DNA from: Geodermatophilus normandii
GTDB taxonomy: Bacteria > Actinomycetota > Actinomycetes > Mycobacteriales > Geodermatophilaceae
NCBI RefSeq assembly: GCF_003182485.1
Contig: NZ_QGTX01000001.1
Span: 1,384,001 to 1,448,000 of the forward strand
DNA length: 64,000 nucleotides
Reading direction: 5' to 3'
Of this stretch, positions 53,493-62,614 are shown piece after piece; positions within the stretch are counted from its first letter, which is position 1; the number at the start of each line of letters is the position of its first letter. The notes beneath the pieces are model-generated. The model made no database searches and was not told the origin of the DNA. It worked only from the letters and a program-made list of their open reading frames with translations. Both the position numbers and the translations under genes were made by a program.

Positions 53493-54587
53493 TCACGTCC
53501 AGTACAGGAAGCGGGCCTGGGGGAGGCGGTCGGCGACGGCGGCCTCGAACCAGGTGCGCAGCTCGGCCATCGTCTCCTTCGGGTAGACGTGCTTGACCGA
53601 GCCGAACCTGCCCCGCTTGGTGGTGCGGCGGGACTCGTCCATCTCCAGCTTGGTGCGCGGGTACCAGTCGAGCAGCGTCTCCTTGCTGCCCGGGGTGAAC
53701 CGGTGGGTGATGCACTCGACGGTGAGGTCCGTGCCGGCCGGCAGGACCGCCGCGACGGCCTCGAGCAGGGCGCCGTACCCCTCCCGCCAGCCCTCGACCG
53801 GCATGATCGGAGCGATGGTCAGGCCCACCGGGTAACCGGCGCGGGCGACGGCGCCCAGGGCGGCGATGCGCGCGTCCACCGTGCTGGTGGCGCCCTCGAA
53901 CCGCCGGCCGACCGAGGCCGCGTTGAGCGAGAAGCGCAGCCGGGTGCGCCCGCCGTGCGGCAGGCCGAGCAGGCCGGCGACGTCGTCGAACTTGGTGGTG
54001 GCGCGCAGCTGGACCGGGCCGGGCCACTCGTGGGTGCCGAAGTGCTCGACCATGCGGGCCAGGCCGCCGGTGAGGTGCTCGATGGCCAGCGGGTCGGTGT
54101 AGCAGGAGGCCTCGAACGTCGTCCCCTCGCCGCCGCGCTCGAGCGTGCCGGAGGTGATGCGTCCCTGGCCGACGTAGGGGTCGAGGCCGTCGAGCACCTC
54201 GTCGAGGTCGGCCCAGACCCGGGTGATCGGCGGGCCGGACAGCGACCCGGCGAGGTAGCAGTACTGGCAGTGCGCGGGGCAGCCCTCGGCCAGGTCGAGC
54301 CGGAAGTCCGCCGACGGCGGGATGGGCTGCAGCCTCCGCTTCGACGGCGGCGGGACGACCAGGGCCATCGTGTCCTTGGCGGCCATGAACGCCGCGCGGT
54401 CGTCGTCGCCCCGGAGCGACGGCAGCCGGTCGCCGGGCAGCAGCTCGACGTCGGAGACGCCGGCCGCCTCGAGGCGCGCGAGCACGCGCTGCCCGTGCGG
54501 GCGCTCGGCGGCCGAGCGGGTGACGAGGACGCGCCTGGGCGTCCACAGACGGGTGGGGGCGGGGGCCTCGAGGGCGGGCGCGGTCAT
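53493..54587 (-). CDS. splB: Spore photoproduct lyase family radical SAM protein
   Basis: A 364-residue radical SAM enzyme. The cluster motif is CPAHCQYCYLAGSL (CxxxCxxC, about residues 107-114), and flanking segments (DFRLDLAEGCPAHCQYC, CYTDPLAIEHLTG, RFSLNAASVGRRFEG, KRGRFGSVKHVYPK) match SplB, which repairs UV-induced spore photoproduct in DNA. ATG 54587 is used; the frame extends upstream. Homologues occur in non-endospore actinobacteria, so the real substrate here needs testing. UV exposure of surface-dwelling relatives gives it sense. Confidence 0.87.
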   Translation of the reverse strand: MTAPALEAPAPTRLWTPRRVLVTRSAAERPHGQRVLARLEAAGVSDVELLPGDRLPSLRGDDDRAAFMAAKDTMALVVPPPSKRRLQPIPPSADFRLDLAEGCPAHCQYCYLAGSLSGPPITRVWADLDEVLDGLDPYVGQGRITSGTLERGGEGTTFEASCYTDPLAIEHLTGGLARMVEHFGTHEWPGPVQLRATTKFDDVAGLLGLPHGGRTRLRFSLNAASVGRRFEGATSTVDARIAALGAVARAGYPVGLTIAPIMPVEGWREGYGALLEAVAAVLPAGTDLTVECITHRFTPGSKETLLDWYPRTKLEMDESRRTTKRGRFGSVKHVYPKETMAELRTWFEAAVADRLPQARFLYWT

Positions 54588-54697
54588 CGGTGGGTACAAC
54601 ACCGCGGCTCGTCCCCCGATGCCCCGGCGGACGACGTCCGTGCAGGTCAGACGGTGAGGTGAGCCACCCACGCGGCCAGAGCGCGGTCAGGGCGCGG

Positions 54698-55078
54698 TCA
54701 GGGCGCGGCCCGCCACCGGGCCCGCCACTCGGGCGCCTCCCAGGCCTCCCCGACGTAGATCGTCTCGCGGGACACCAGGTCCCCGCGGAACTCGTAGATC
54801 GCCGGGCCGGACATCCACGGCCCGCCGTCGTAGCGGGCGCGCACCTCCACCACCCAGAAGTCGTCCCGGCCCCGCACGCGGACGATCTCGAGCTCGACCT
54901 CCGCGGGGTAGTCCCGCCGCCACTCCCGGAAGTTGGCCACGCCCTCGAACCGCTCACCGGACTGGGGGAACTCCAGGACGGCGTCCTCGGCGTAGATCTC
55001 GCTGGCCCGGTCCTCGTCGCCGGCCGCGCTGTGGCGGATGTAGTGCTCCAGCGCCGCCCGGACGGACTGCTCGTCCAT
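54698..55078 (-). CDS. SnoaL-like/NTF2-fold protein
   Basis: A 126-residue protein of the NTF2-like superfamily: VRAALEHYIRHSAAGDEDRASEIYAEDAVLEFPQSGERFEGVANFREW is the usual first half, with later strands ending YEFRGDLVSRETIYVGE. Members act as small hydrolases, isomerases or binding proteins. The catalytic residues of characterised SnoaL enzymes cannot be assigned. It stands alone between splB and the divergent GGDEF-EAL gene. Confidence 0.85.
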   Translation of the reverse strand: MDEQSVRAALEHYIRHSAAGDEDRASEIYAEDAVLEFPQSGERFEGVANFREWRRDYPAEVELEIVRVRGRDDFWVVEVRARYDGGPWMSGPAIYEFRGDLVSRETIYVGEAWEAPEWRARWRAAP

Positions 55079-55174
55079 GCGCCGATGCTCCTCCGGTCAC
55101 GGGCGCACCGACACCCCTCACTCGTCGGGGGGAGCCGCGTTGAGTCAGGTCGATGTCGTTCCGATACGGCGGGC

Positions 55175-57559
55175 GTGGAAGCGCGCACCGAGAGCGGGAG
55201 CACCGCGGCCCCCGGTCCTCCCGCCGTGCCCGGCCTGCTCGCCCGGGTGGCCCGGACCCTGCCCTCCGGACGCCACCTCCCGGACGAGCAGTGGCACCGG
55301 CACCACCGCTTCGTCCTGAGGACCCTGGCCGCGCTGACCGTCGTCGTCGCCGGTCACGCCCTCGTCGCGGGGCACGGCGTCCTCGGCGCCGGCGGGCTCA
55401 CCGTCCCCGTGGCGGCCCTCGGGGCGGCCGCGGCCCTGCCGTTCCTGACCCGGGGTGAGCGGGCCAACCTCGCGGCCGTCGGGTTGATGACGGCGGCGGC
55501 CGTGGTCGTGCACGTCTCGGGTGGGCGCACCGAGGCGCACTTCCTCTTCTTCGCCCTGCTCCCCCTGGCCGCGCTCTACGCGACCCCGGTGCCCTTCGTC
55601 CTGGCCGTCGGCTTCGTGGCCCTGCACCACTTCGTGCTCGGCTCCCTGCTGCACGGCTCGGTGTTCGTGCACGGCCAGTCCGTGGCGCAGATGGCGCTGC
55701 TGCACGCCGTGTTCATCCTCGTCGAGAGCTGGGCCTGCTTCGTGGCCTGGCGCCACTTCGAGGACCGGCGCGAGCTCGTCGAGCGGCTGGTGTCGGACCG
55801 GACCGCGCAGCTGCGGGAACAGCGGGACGAGCTGCTGCGCCTGGCGGCCGTGGTGCAGTCCACGGACGACGCCGTGTACACCGCCTCCCTCGACGGACGG
55901 GTCCGGACGTGGAACCCGGGAGCGGAGCGGCTCTACGGCCACGCGGCCGCGGAGGTGATCGGGCGCCACGTCCGCTGCCTGGTGGCCCCGGGGCAGCAGG
56001 GCCTGGTCGGCCCTGCGCTGGTGGCCCTGCAGCAGCAGTCCAACGTCCGCCTCGAGCGGCTGCACCGGCGCAGGGACGGCTCGGTCTTCGAGGCGCTCCT
56101 GACCGTCTCCGCCATCCGGGACGAGGACGGCACGCTGACCGGGCACGCGGCCATCGTCCGGGACGTCACCGAGCAGAAGCGGGCGCAGGCGGAGGCGGTC
56201 AGCAACGCCCACCGCCTCCAGGAGCAGGCGGGGGAGCTGGCGCGGCTCGCCCTGCACGACTCCCTGACCGGGCTGGCCAACCGCGTCCTGCTCCGGGACC
56301 GGCTCGAGGCCGTCCTGGCGGCCCGGCGCACCGGTCCCGGCGCCGTCCTGCTGCTCGACCTCGACGACTTCAAGGCCGTCAACGACGTCCACGGCCACGG
56401 TGCCGGGGACGCGGTGCTGACGGCCGTCGCCTCCCGGCTGCGGTCGTGCGTGCGGCCGGAGGACACCGTTGCCCGCCTCGGCGGTGACGAGTTCGTGGTG
56501 CTCGTCGACGCGGCGCGCGGCCGCGACGAGGTCGGTGCCGTCGCCGAGCGCCTGATCGCCGCGTCCAACGCCTCCGTCCCGTGGGGGCCGGAGACCTTCG
56601 AGGTCGGCTGCAGCATCGGGATCGCGCTCCTCGACCCGGCGGACGGCCGGGACCCCGACGAGGTCCTCCGCGACGCCGACATCGCGATGTACGCGGCGAA
56701 GGCGGCCGGGCGGAACCGGTTCGCGGTCTTCGAGCCGGCGATGCACGAGCAGGTGGTCGCCCAGACCCAGCTGGTGCGCGACCTGCGCACCGCGGCCGGG
56801 AGCGGCCAGTTCTCCCTCCTCTACCAGCCCCAGGTCGACCTGCGCTCCGGCCGGATCACGGGGGCCGAGGCCCTGGCCCGGTGGCACCACCCCCTGCACG
56901 GCCTCGTCCTGCCCGACACGTTCATCCCGGTGGCGGAGAGCTCCGGGACGATCGACCTCATCGACGACTGGGCGCTCGGGGAGGCCTGCCGCCAGCTGGC
57001 CGGGTGGGACGCCGCCGGGCTCCCGCGGCTGCAGGTCGCGGTCAACATCTCCGCGCGCCGGCTGGCCCGGGGGGACCTCGCGGACACCGTCCGGTCGAGC
57101 GCGCGGGCGGCGGGTGTCGACCCCGCCCGGCTCGAGGTCGAGATCACCGAGACGGCCACGACCAGCTGCGCGGACGAGGCGGCCCGCACGCTGCAGGAGG
57201 TCCGGGCGCTCGGCGTCTCCATCGCCATCGACGACTTCGGGACGGGCCACTCGTCGTTCGGCCGGCTCCGGGTGCTGCCGGTGGACCGCCTGAAGATCGA
57301 CCGGTCGTTCGTCGCCGCCCTCGACGGACGCGCGGGCGCCGGGTCGATCGCCGGCGCCATGGTGGCCATGGGCCGCAGCCTGGGGCTCGACGTCGTGGCC
57401 GAGGGCGTCGAGACGGCGGAGCAGCTCGACGCCCTGCGGGCCCTGGGGTGCAGCTCCGTGCAGGGCTGGCTGTTCGGCCGGCCCGTCCCGGCCGACGAGA
57501 TCGCCTCCCTCGTGCGGGCGGCTCCCCCGGTCCCCGCGCTGCCCGGCCGACCCTCCTGA
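55175..57559 (+). CDS. Membrane PAS-GGDEF-EAL c-di-GMP enzyme
   Basis: A 794-residue protein. About six membrane helices (about residues 45-200, with GRTEAHFLFFALLPLAALYA and ALHHFVLGSLLHG) precede a PAS domain (about 220-345), GGDEF (about 365-520, LGGDEFVVLVD) and EAL (about 540-785, GAEALARWHHP, VNISARRL, IDDFGTGHSSFG and DRLKIDRSF). Both active-site motifs are intact, so it could make or degrade c-di-GMP. GTG 55175 gives the shortest plausible N-terminus. Near chemoreceptor genes, a motility-to-attachment role is likely. Confidence 0.92.
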   Translation: MEARTESGSTAAPGPPAVPGLLARVARTLPSGRHLPDEQWHRHHRFVLRTLAALTVVVAGHALVAGHGVLGAGGLTVPVAALGAAAALPFLTRGERANLAAVGLMTAAAVVVHVSGGRTEAHFLFFALLPLAALYATPVPFVLAVGFVALHHFVLGSLLHGSVFVHGQSVAQMALLHAVFILVESWACFVAWRHFEDRRELVERLVSDRTAQLREQRDELLRLAAVVQSTDDAVYTASLDGRVRTWNPGAERLYGHAAAEVIGRHVRCLVAPGQQGLVGPALVALQQQSNVRLERLHRRRDGSVFEALLTVSAIRDEDGTLTGHAAIVRDVTEQKRAQAEAVSNAHRLQEQAGELARLALHDSLTGLANRVLLRDRLEAVLAARRTGPGAVLLLDLDDFKAVNDVHGHGAGDAVLTAVASRLRSCVRPEDTVARLGGDEFVVLVDAARGRDEVGAVAERLIAASNASVPWGPETFEVGCSIGIALLDPADGRDPDEVLRDADIAMYAAKAAGRNRFAVFEPAMHEQVVAQTQLVRDLRTAAGSGQFSLLYQPQVDLRSGRITGAEALARWHHPLHGLVLPDTFIPVAESSGTIDLIDDWALGEACRQLAGWDAAGLPRLQVAVNISARRLARGDLADTVRSSARAAGVDPARLEVEITETATTSCADEAARTLQEVRALGVSIAIDDFGTGHSSFGRLRVLPVDRLKIDRSFVAALDGRAGAGSIAGAMVAMGRSLGLDVVAEGVETAEQLDALRALGCSSVQGWLFGRPVPADEIASLVRAAPPVPALPGRPS

Positions 57560-57606
57560 CCGCCGGACCCGCCGACCGCCGGACACCCGGCCCGACGTCG
57601 TGGCAC

Positions 57607-57612
57607 TACGGT
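57607..57612 (+). promoter_or_regulatory. -10 box upstream of sensor phosphatase gene
   Basis: TACGGT about 47 nt before ATG 57659, leaving a leader of about 40 nt with GGGAGG. Unlike the other boxes listed it is not leaderless. Confidence 0.4.
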
Positions 57613-57658
57613 CGTGCGGGGACGACTCGTCGCCCGGCGGGGATGGGAGGTGTGCCCG

Positions 57659-60283
57659 ATGGGGAGTGCGGCACCCGACCCGGGGCCTCTCCCGGCGCGC
57701 GCCGCTGCCGGCCGCTCCCCGTCGGCCGGACCCGCGCCGGGGCGCGGGCCGACGCCCGGACGGCACGCCTGGTTCCGGGTGGCCGGCACCGCTGCGCTCG
57801 ACCGGATCACCGAGCTGGCCGCGCACCTCATGGGGACGTCGGCCTCCCAGGTCTCCCTCCTCTCCGACGTCCAGACGATCGCCGGAGGTAGCGGCCTGGC
57901 GCCGTCCGCGGTGGGGAGCCAGGGCCCGCTGGCGGACTCCCTGTGCACCGTCACCGCCGATCTCGGCGGACCGCTGGTGGTCCCCGACGCCTCCCACGAC
58001 GACCGCGTCCGGGACCTGCCGCCAGTCGCCTCCGGCGCGGTCGGGTCCTACCTGGGCGTCCCGCTGGCGGGGGACGACGGCCGGCCGGTCGGTGCCCTGT
58101 GCGTCTTCGACGCGGCGCCGCGCCCGTGGTCGCCGTCGGACGTGGGGGTGCTCGAGCAGCTGGCGCGGGCGGTCGTCGCGGAGCTCGAGCTGGCGGCGCG
58201 GAGCGCCGAGAGCCGTGCCGACCGCGCGCGGTGGGACCTGGCCGCCGCGGCCGGGGGAGTGGGGACCTTCGACCTGGACCTGACGACGGGCGACCTGGTC
58301 CTCGACGACCGGATGCTCGAGCTGTCCGACCTCGACCGGCACGCGTTCACGGGACGCCCCGAGGACGTGTACGCCCACGTCCACCGCGACGACGTCGGCG
58401 ACGTCGTCGCCCGTGTCGAGCGCGCCCTCGCCACGGCCGGCTCGTACGAGGCCGAGTACCGCGTCGTCCTCGCCGACGGCTCGCACCGCTGGCTCGCCGC
58501 CCGGGGCCGGGTGGTCGACGACGGCGGGTCGCGGCGGCTCATCGGCGTCGCGCACGACACCACGACGCAGCGGGAGCCGATGCAGCGGACCGCCGAGCTC
58601 CTCGAGGGCCTCGCCGTGGCCTTCATCGCGATGGACACCGACTGGGTGATGACCCACGTCAACGCCGAGGCCGAGCGGATCGCCGGCGAGGACCGCACCC
58701 GGCTGCTGGGCCGCTCCCTGTGGGAGGCGTTCCCGGCGACCGTGGGCACGGCGTTCGAGGACAACTACCGCCGCGCCGCGGCCACCGGCCGGCCGGTCGT
58801 CTTCGACGCCCACTACCCCGCGCCGCTGGACGTGTGGGTGGAGGTCCGCGCGGTGCCCGGGCCGCACGGGCTGGCCCTCTACTTCCTCGACATCACCGAG
58901 CGCGTGAAGCTGCAGCGGCGCAACGAGTTCCTGCAGCAGGTCGCCGGCGAGCTGACCGGCACGCTCGACGCGGAGGACGCGGTCGCCCGCCTGGCCCGGC
59001 TGGCCGTCCCCGAGCTCGCCGACTGGTGCCTGGTCACCCTGGTCGGGGACGAGTCCCAGCACGGCTCCCGTCGGGGGCTGCGCGACGTCGGCTGGTGGCA
59101 CACCGATCCCGCGCTGCTCCCGGTCGTCGAGGACTACGCCCGGGAGCGCATCCCCGCCCTCACGGACACGTCCTTCGTCGCCCGGGCCCTGCGCACCGGC
59201 CGGCCGGTCGTGGTCGAGGAGCAGGCGACGGCCCGGATCCGCGAGGTCCTGGTGCCGGGCCCCGCGCACACCCTGCTCGAGCGGCTGTCGCCGGCCTCGT
59301 TCGCCGTGGTCCCCCTGCGGGGGCGCGGGCGCACGGTGGGCCTGCTCAGCCTGTTCAACGGCCCGGCCCGGGGTCGGATCACCGCGGACGCCCTCGCCAC
59401 CGTGTCGGACATCGCCGCCCGGGCCGGCCTGGCGCTGGACAACGCCCGCCTGTACCGCCGGCAGCGCCAGCTGGCCGAGGGGCTGCAACGGTCCCTGCTC
59501 ACGGGCCCGGCACAGCCCGACCACGTCCAGGTCGTCGTCCGCTACACGCCGGCGGCGGAGACCGCCCAGGTCGGCGGGGACTGGTACGACGCCTTCCTCC
59601 AGCCGGGCGGGAGCATGATCGTCACGGTCGGCGACGTCCTCGGGCACAACACCGAGGCGGCTGCCGCCATGGGCCAGATCCGGTCGATGCTGCGGGCCAT
59701 CGCGGTGACCACGGGAGCCGGCCCCGCGGAGGTCCTGCGGCGCGTCGACGAGGCGATGACCACGCTGCAGGTGAACACCACCGCCACCGCGGTGGTCGTC
59801 CGGCTGGAGCAGACCGACGACGAGGCCGACCGGGGCGTGACCAGGGTCTCCTGGTCCAACGCGGGGCACCCGCCGCCCGTGGTCGTCGACCCCGACGGCA
59901 CGGTGCGGCCCCTCCACGGCCTGCGACCCGAGCTGCTGCTCGGTGTCGACGACACCGCCCGGCGCCGCGAGTCCGAGGTCACCCTCGAGCAGGGCGCGAC
60001 CCTGGTCCTCTACACCGACGGCCTCATCGAGCGACGGGACCAGCACCTCGACCAGGGGCTCGACCGGCTCCGCGGGACCCTGGAGGAGCTGGCCGGCCTC
60101 GACCTCGACGAGCTGTGCGACGAGCTCCTGCTCAGGATGCTGGAGGGCGGATCCGACGACGACGTCGCCCTGGTCGCCGTGCGCCTGCACCCCCAGGACC
60201 GGCCCCGGCCCGCCGAGGCCGGCCCCAACCGCATCCCGCCCGACGTCCCCGACGCCCCCGCCGTCCGCCCGCGGCGCGACTGA
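57659..60283 (+). CDS. GAF-PAS-PAS-GAF-SpoIIE sensor phosphatase
   Basis: An 874-residue paralogue of the protein at 48561. It has GAF (about residues 50-195), PAS_3 (about 205-315), PAS (about 320-430, MDTDWVMTHVNAEAERIAGEDRTRLLGRS split across strands), GAF (about 440-610) and SpoIIE (about 635-860) with GGDWYDAFLQPGG, VTVGDVLGHNTEAAAAMGQ and LYTDGLIERRDQHL. Note Asn in GHNTE where the paralogue has Asp (GHDTE). ATG 57659 has GGGAGG 8 nt upstream. Its stop is six bases from the convergent dehydrogenase. Confidence 0.9.
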   Translation: MGSAAPDPGPLPARAAAGRSPSAGPAPGRGPTPGRHAWFRVAGTAALDRITELAAHLMGTSASQVSLLSDVQTIAGGSGLAPSAVGSQGPLADSLCTVTADLGGPLVVPDASHDDRVRDLPPVASGAVGSYLGVPLAGDDGRPVGALCVFDAAPRPWSPSDVGVLEQLARAVVAELELAARSAESRADRARWDLAAAAGGVGTFDLDLTTGDLVLDDRMLELSDLDRHAFTGRPEDVYAHVHRDDVGDVVARVERALATAGSYEAEYRVVLADGSHRWLAARGRVVDDGGSRRLIGVAHDTTTQREPMQRTAELLEGLAVAFIAMDTDWVMTHVNAEAERIAGEDRTRLLGRSLWEAFPATVGTAFEDNYRRAAATGRPVVFDAHYPAPLDVWVEVRAVPGPHGLALYFLDITERVKLQRRNEFLQQVAGELTGTLDAEDAVARLARLAVPELADWCLVTLVGDESQHGSRRGLRDVGWWHTDPALLPVVEDYARERIPALTDTSFVARALRTGRPVVVEEQATARIREVLVPGPAHTLLERLSPASFAVVPLRGRGRTVGLLSLFNGPARGRITADALATVSDIAARAGLALDNARLYRRQRQLAEGLQRSLLTGPAQPDHVQVVVRYTPAAETAQVGGDWYDAFLQPGGSMIVTVGDVLGHNTEAAAAMGQIRSMLRAIAVTTGAGPAEVLRRVDEAMTTLQVNTTATAVVVRLEQTDDEADRGVTRVSWSNAGHPPPVVVDPDGTVRPLHGLRPELLLGVDDTARRRESEVTLEQGATLVLYTDGLIERRDQHLDQGLDRLRGTLEELAGLDLDELCDELLLRMLEGGSDDDVALVAVRLHPQDRPRPAEAGPNRIPPDVPDAPAVRPRRD

Positions 60284-60289
60284 GCGCCC

Positions 60290-61336
60290 TCAGGCGAGGG
60301 TGGCCGTGTCGATCACGAAGCGGTAGCGCACGTCGGAGGTCACCACCCGCTCGTAGGCCTCGTTGACCTGCTCCGCGCCGATCGTCTCGATCACGGCGGC
60401 GATGCCGTGCCCGGCGCAGAAGTCCAGCATCTCCTGGGTCTCGCGGATGCCGCCGATGTTCGATCCGGCGTAGGAGACCCGCCGCATGAGCAGCGAGAGG
60501 ACGTCCAGCGACACCGGGTGCTCCGGGATGCCGACGTTGACCATCGTGCCGTCCACGGCCAGCAGGGAGAGGTGGGCGTCCACGTCGATCGACGCGCTGA
60601 CCGTGTTGACGACGAGGTCGAAGGAGGCCGCCAGGCGGGAGAACGTGTCCGGGTCGCTGGTGGCGGCGTAGTGGGTGGCGCCCAGGCGCAGGGCGTCCTC
60701 CTGCTTCCTCATCGACTGCGACAGCACGGTGACCTCGGCCCCCATCGCGGAGGCCAGCTGGACCGCCATGTGGCCCAGCCCGCCCAGGCCGACGACGGCG
60801 ACCCGCGTGCCGGGGCCGGCCCCCCAGCGGCGCAGCGGGGAGTAGGCGGTGATGCCCGCACACAGCAGCGGCGCGGCGACGTCGAGGGCCATGCCGTCGG
60901 GGATGCGCAGCACGAAGTCCTCGGTGACGACGATGGCCTCGGCGTAGCCGCCCTGGGTGGGCCGGCCGTCGCGGCCCGTGCTCGAGTAGGTCTCGACGTA
61001 GCCCTCGGCGCAGAACTGCTCGTCGCCGCGCCGGCAGTACGCGCACCGGCGGCAGGAGTCGACCAGGCAGCCGACGCCGACGCGGTCGCCGACCCGGAAC
61101 CGGGTCACCTGCGGGCCGACCTCGGCGACGACCCCGGCGATCTCGTGGCCGAGGACGATCGGGTAGTCCGTGGCCCCCCACTCGCCGCGGGCGGTGTGGA
61201 TGTCGGAGTGGCAGATGCCGACGTAGCCGATGGCGATGCGCACGTCGTGCGGGCCGACGTCCCGGAGCTCGATCGTCGTCGGCGTCAACGGCGCCGTGGG
61301 GGACGTGGCGGCGTAGGCCTTGACGGTGGTGGGCAC
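60290..61336 (-). CDS. Zinc-dependent NAD(P) alcohol dehydrogenase
   Basis: A 348-residue medium-chain dehydrogenase of the YahK/cinnamyl-alcohol type. Catalytic zinc ligands in [17 protein letters not shown] and LGHEIAGVV; structural zinc in [15 protein letters not shown]; cofactor loop [20 protein letters not shown] 61336 has AGGAGG five bases upstream. Enzymes of this group reduce aldehydes with NADPH. It is divergent from the sulfur-type operon, with about 105 bp between. Confidence 0.92.
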   Translation of the reverse strand: MPTTVKAYAATSPTAPLTPTTIELRDVGPHDVRIAIGYVGICHSDIHTARGEWGATDYPIVLGHEIAGVVAEVGPQVTRFRVGDRVGVGCLVDSCRRCAYCRRGDEQFCAEGYVETYSSTGRDGRPTQGGYAEAIVVTEDFVLRIPDGMALDVAAPLLCAGITAYSPLRRWGAGPGTRVAVVGLGGLGHMAVQLASAMGAEVTVLSQSMRKQEDALRLGATHYAATSDPDTFSRLAASFDLVVNTVSASIDVDAHLSLLAVDGTMVNVGIPEHPVSLDVLSLLMRRVSYAGSNIGGIRETQEMLDFCAGHGIAAVIETIGAEQVNEAYERVVTSDVRYRFVIDTATLA

Positions 61337-61441
61337 GGGCTCCTCCTGCGGGCGTCGGGGGGCGTCGGGGACGCGGCACCGGGGCGCCACGCTACGGACG
61401 CCGCCCGGGGGCCCCTCGTCGCCGGGAGGGCGAGGACCCGC

Positions 61442-61447
61442 TACGGT
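61442..61447 (+). promoter_or_regulatory. -10 box of the leader-peptide operon (leaderless)
   Basis: TACGGT followed by AATCCCC and ATG 61455. The exact TANNNT-N7-start layout means the message should start at the leader peptide codon. Confidence 0.65.
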
Positions 61448-61454
61448 AATCCCC

Positions 61455-61544
61455 ATGCATCCGGTCGGGTTTGTGCGGTTTGCGCTCGTCGAGCGCCGGC
61501 ACGTCGACCTGCTGCGGTGCGCGAGCGCGCTCTGTCGGGCCTGA
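61455..61544 (+). CDS. Cysteine-containing leader peptide
   Basis: A 29-residue frame that reads [19 protein letters not shown] and then [10 protein letters not shown]. The RRHVDL plus Cys/Ser/Leu/Cys/Arg tail is the pattern of actinobacterial leader peptides found before sulfur-assimilation operons, where ribosome stalling at Cys codons reports cysteine shortage (shown for poly-Cys leaders in mycobacteria). Cys22 and Cys27 are near the end. The start follows a -10 box by seven bases and the dioxygenase gene begins 51 bp after the stop. No ribosome site is needed. The family match is by pattern. Confidence 0.8.
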   Translation: MHPVGFVRFALVERRHVDLLRCASALCRA

Positions 61545-61595
61545 GACGCCGTCCCAGCCCCGCCCGCTCGCCCCCACACGCCCCGGAGTCCCCGC

Positions 61596-62486
61596 ATGAC
61601 CCTGCTCGCTGCTGCCCCCACCGCGCCGGCCGACCTCGACGGCGGCCTCGACCTCGAGCGCCTCGAGCCGACGATCGGCGCCCGCGTCCACGGCGTCGAC
61701 CTCGCCCGCGCCACCGACGAGCAGGTCCGGGCCGTCCGGGCCGCGCTCGCCGAGTACAAGGTGCTGTTCTTCGCCGGCCAGCACGACCTGCACCCCGACG
61801 GCCAGATCGCCCTGGGCCGCCGCCTGGGCGAGGTCACCGAGTCCCACCCGGTGGTCCCCGGCGTCGACCAGGAGCACCCGGAGATCTACGCGCTCGACAG
61901 CGCGACCGGCGGGTTCGCCGACGTCTGGCACACCGACGTCACCTTCGTGCGCCGGCCGCCGCTGGGGTCGGTGCTGCGCGCCGTCGTCCTCCCGCCGACC
62001 GGCGGGGACACCCAGTGGGCCGACCTGGAGCTGGCCTACCGCTCGCTCTCCGAGCCCGTGCAGCGGCTGGCCGACCAGCTCGTCGCGGTCCACGACGGCA
62101 CCCGCGAGTTCGGCTACTACCTCGCCCAGCGCCAGGAGCGGACCAAGTGGGAGGGCGAGGAGTTCCGCGCCCTGGTCCCGGTGGCGCACCCGGTCGTGCG
62201 CGTGCACCCGGAGACCGGCCGCAAGGGGCTGTTCGTCAACCCGGGCTTCGTGTCGCACATCGAGGGCGTGTCCGACGCCGAGAGCCGGTACCTGCTCGAC
62301 ATGTTCTACGCGCACGTCACCAAGCCGGAGCACATCGTGCGGCACCGCTGGTCGGTGGGCGACGTGGTGATGTGGGACAACCGCTCGACGGTGCACTACG
62401 CCAACCGCGACTACGGCGCCCAGCGCCGTGTCATGCACCGCATCACCCTCCGGGGCGACGCTCCGGTCGGACCCGCGTCCGCCTGA
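61596..62486 (+). CDS. TauD/TfdA family 2-oxoglutarate-dependent dioxygenase
   Basis: A 296-residue Fe(II)/2-oxoglutarate dioxygenase. The iron ligands are the His and Asp of VWHTDVTF (about residues 111-113) and a distal His in RRVMHRITL; the Arg of that segment would bind 2-oxoglutarate. The N-terminal half [37 protein letters not shown] is typical of TauD and alkylsulfatase AtsK. TauD releases sulfite from taurine; AtsK cleaves alkyl sulfates. The Cys leader peptide argues for an organosulfur substrate. No strong ribosome site is visible before ATG 61596. Confidence 0.92.
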   Translation: MTLLAAAPTAPADLDGGLDLERLEPTIGARVHGVDLARATDEQVRAVRAALAEYKVLFFAGQHDLHPDGQIALGRRLGEVTESHPVVPGVDQEHPEIYALDSATGGFADVWHTDVTFVRRPPLGSVLRAVVLPPTGGDTQWADLELAYRSLSEPVQRLADQLVAVHDGTREFGYYLAQRQERTKWEGEEFRALVPVAHPVVRVHPETGRKGLFVNPGFVSHIEGVSDAESRYLLDMFYAHVTKPEHIVRHRWSVGDVVMWDNRSTVHYANRDYGAQRRVMHRITLRGDAPVGPASA

Positions 62487-62517
62487 CCCCGGCAGCCCTG
62501 CTCCGCCACCTCACCGC

Positions 62518-62559
62518 GCCACGAGGCGCAGGCTCCTCCGAGGGCCTGCGCCTCGTGGC
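62518..62559. terminator. Stem-loop between dioxygenase and binding-protein genes
   Basis: A perfect 15-bp stem (62518-62532 with 62545-62559) with a 12-nt loop, in the 128-bp gap between the genes. It may terminate part of the transcription or protect the upstream message from decay, giving unequal expression within the operon. Confidence 0.7.
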
Positions 62560-62614
62560 ACGCCCACGTCCGCCGCGGCCCGCCGGGTCCGACGTCCCAG
62601 GGAAGAAGAACCCC

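Noticed and set aside
55145..60190. Very long open frame on the minus strand opposite the GGDEF-EAL and sensor phosphatase genes
   Set aside because: It mirrors two genes with clear domains; the translation is Arg/Gly/His-rich without any motif. High GC leaves few stops on the opposite strand.
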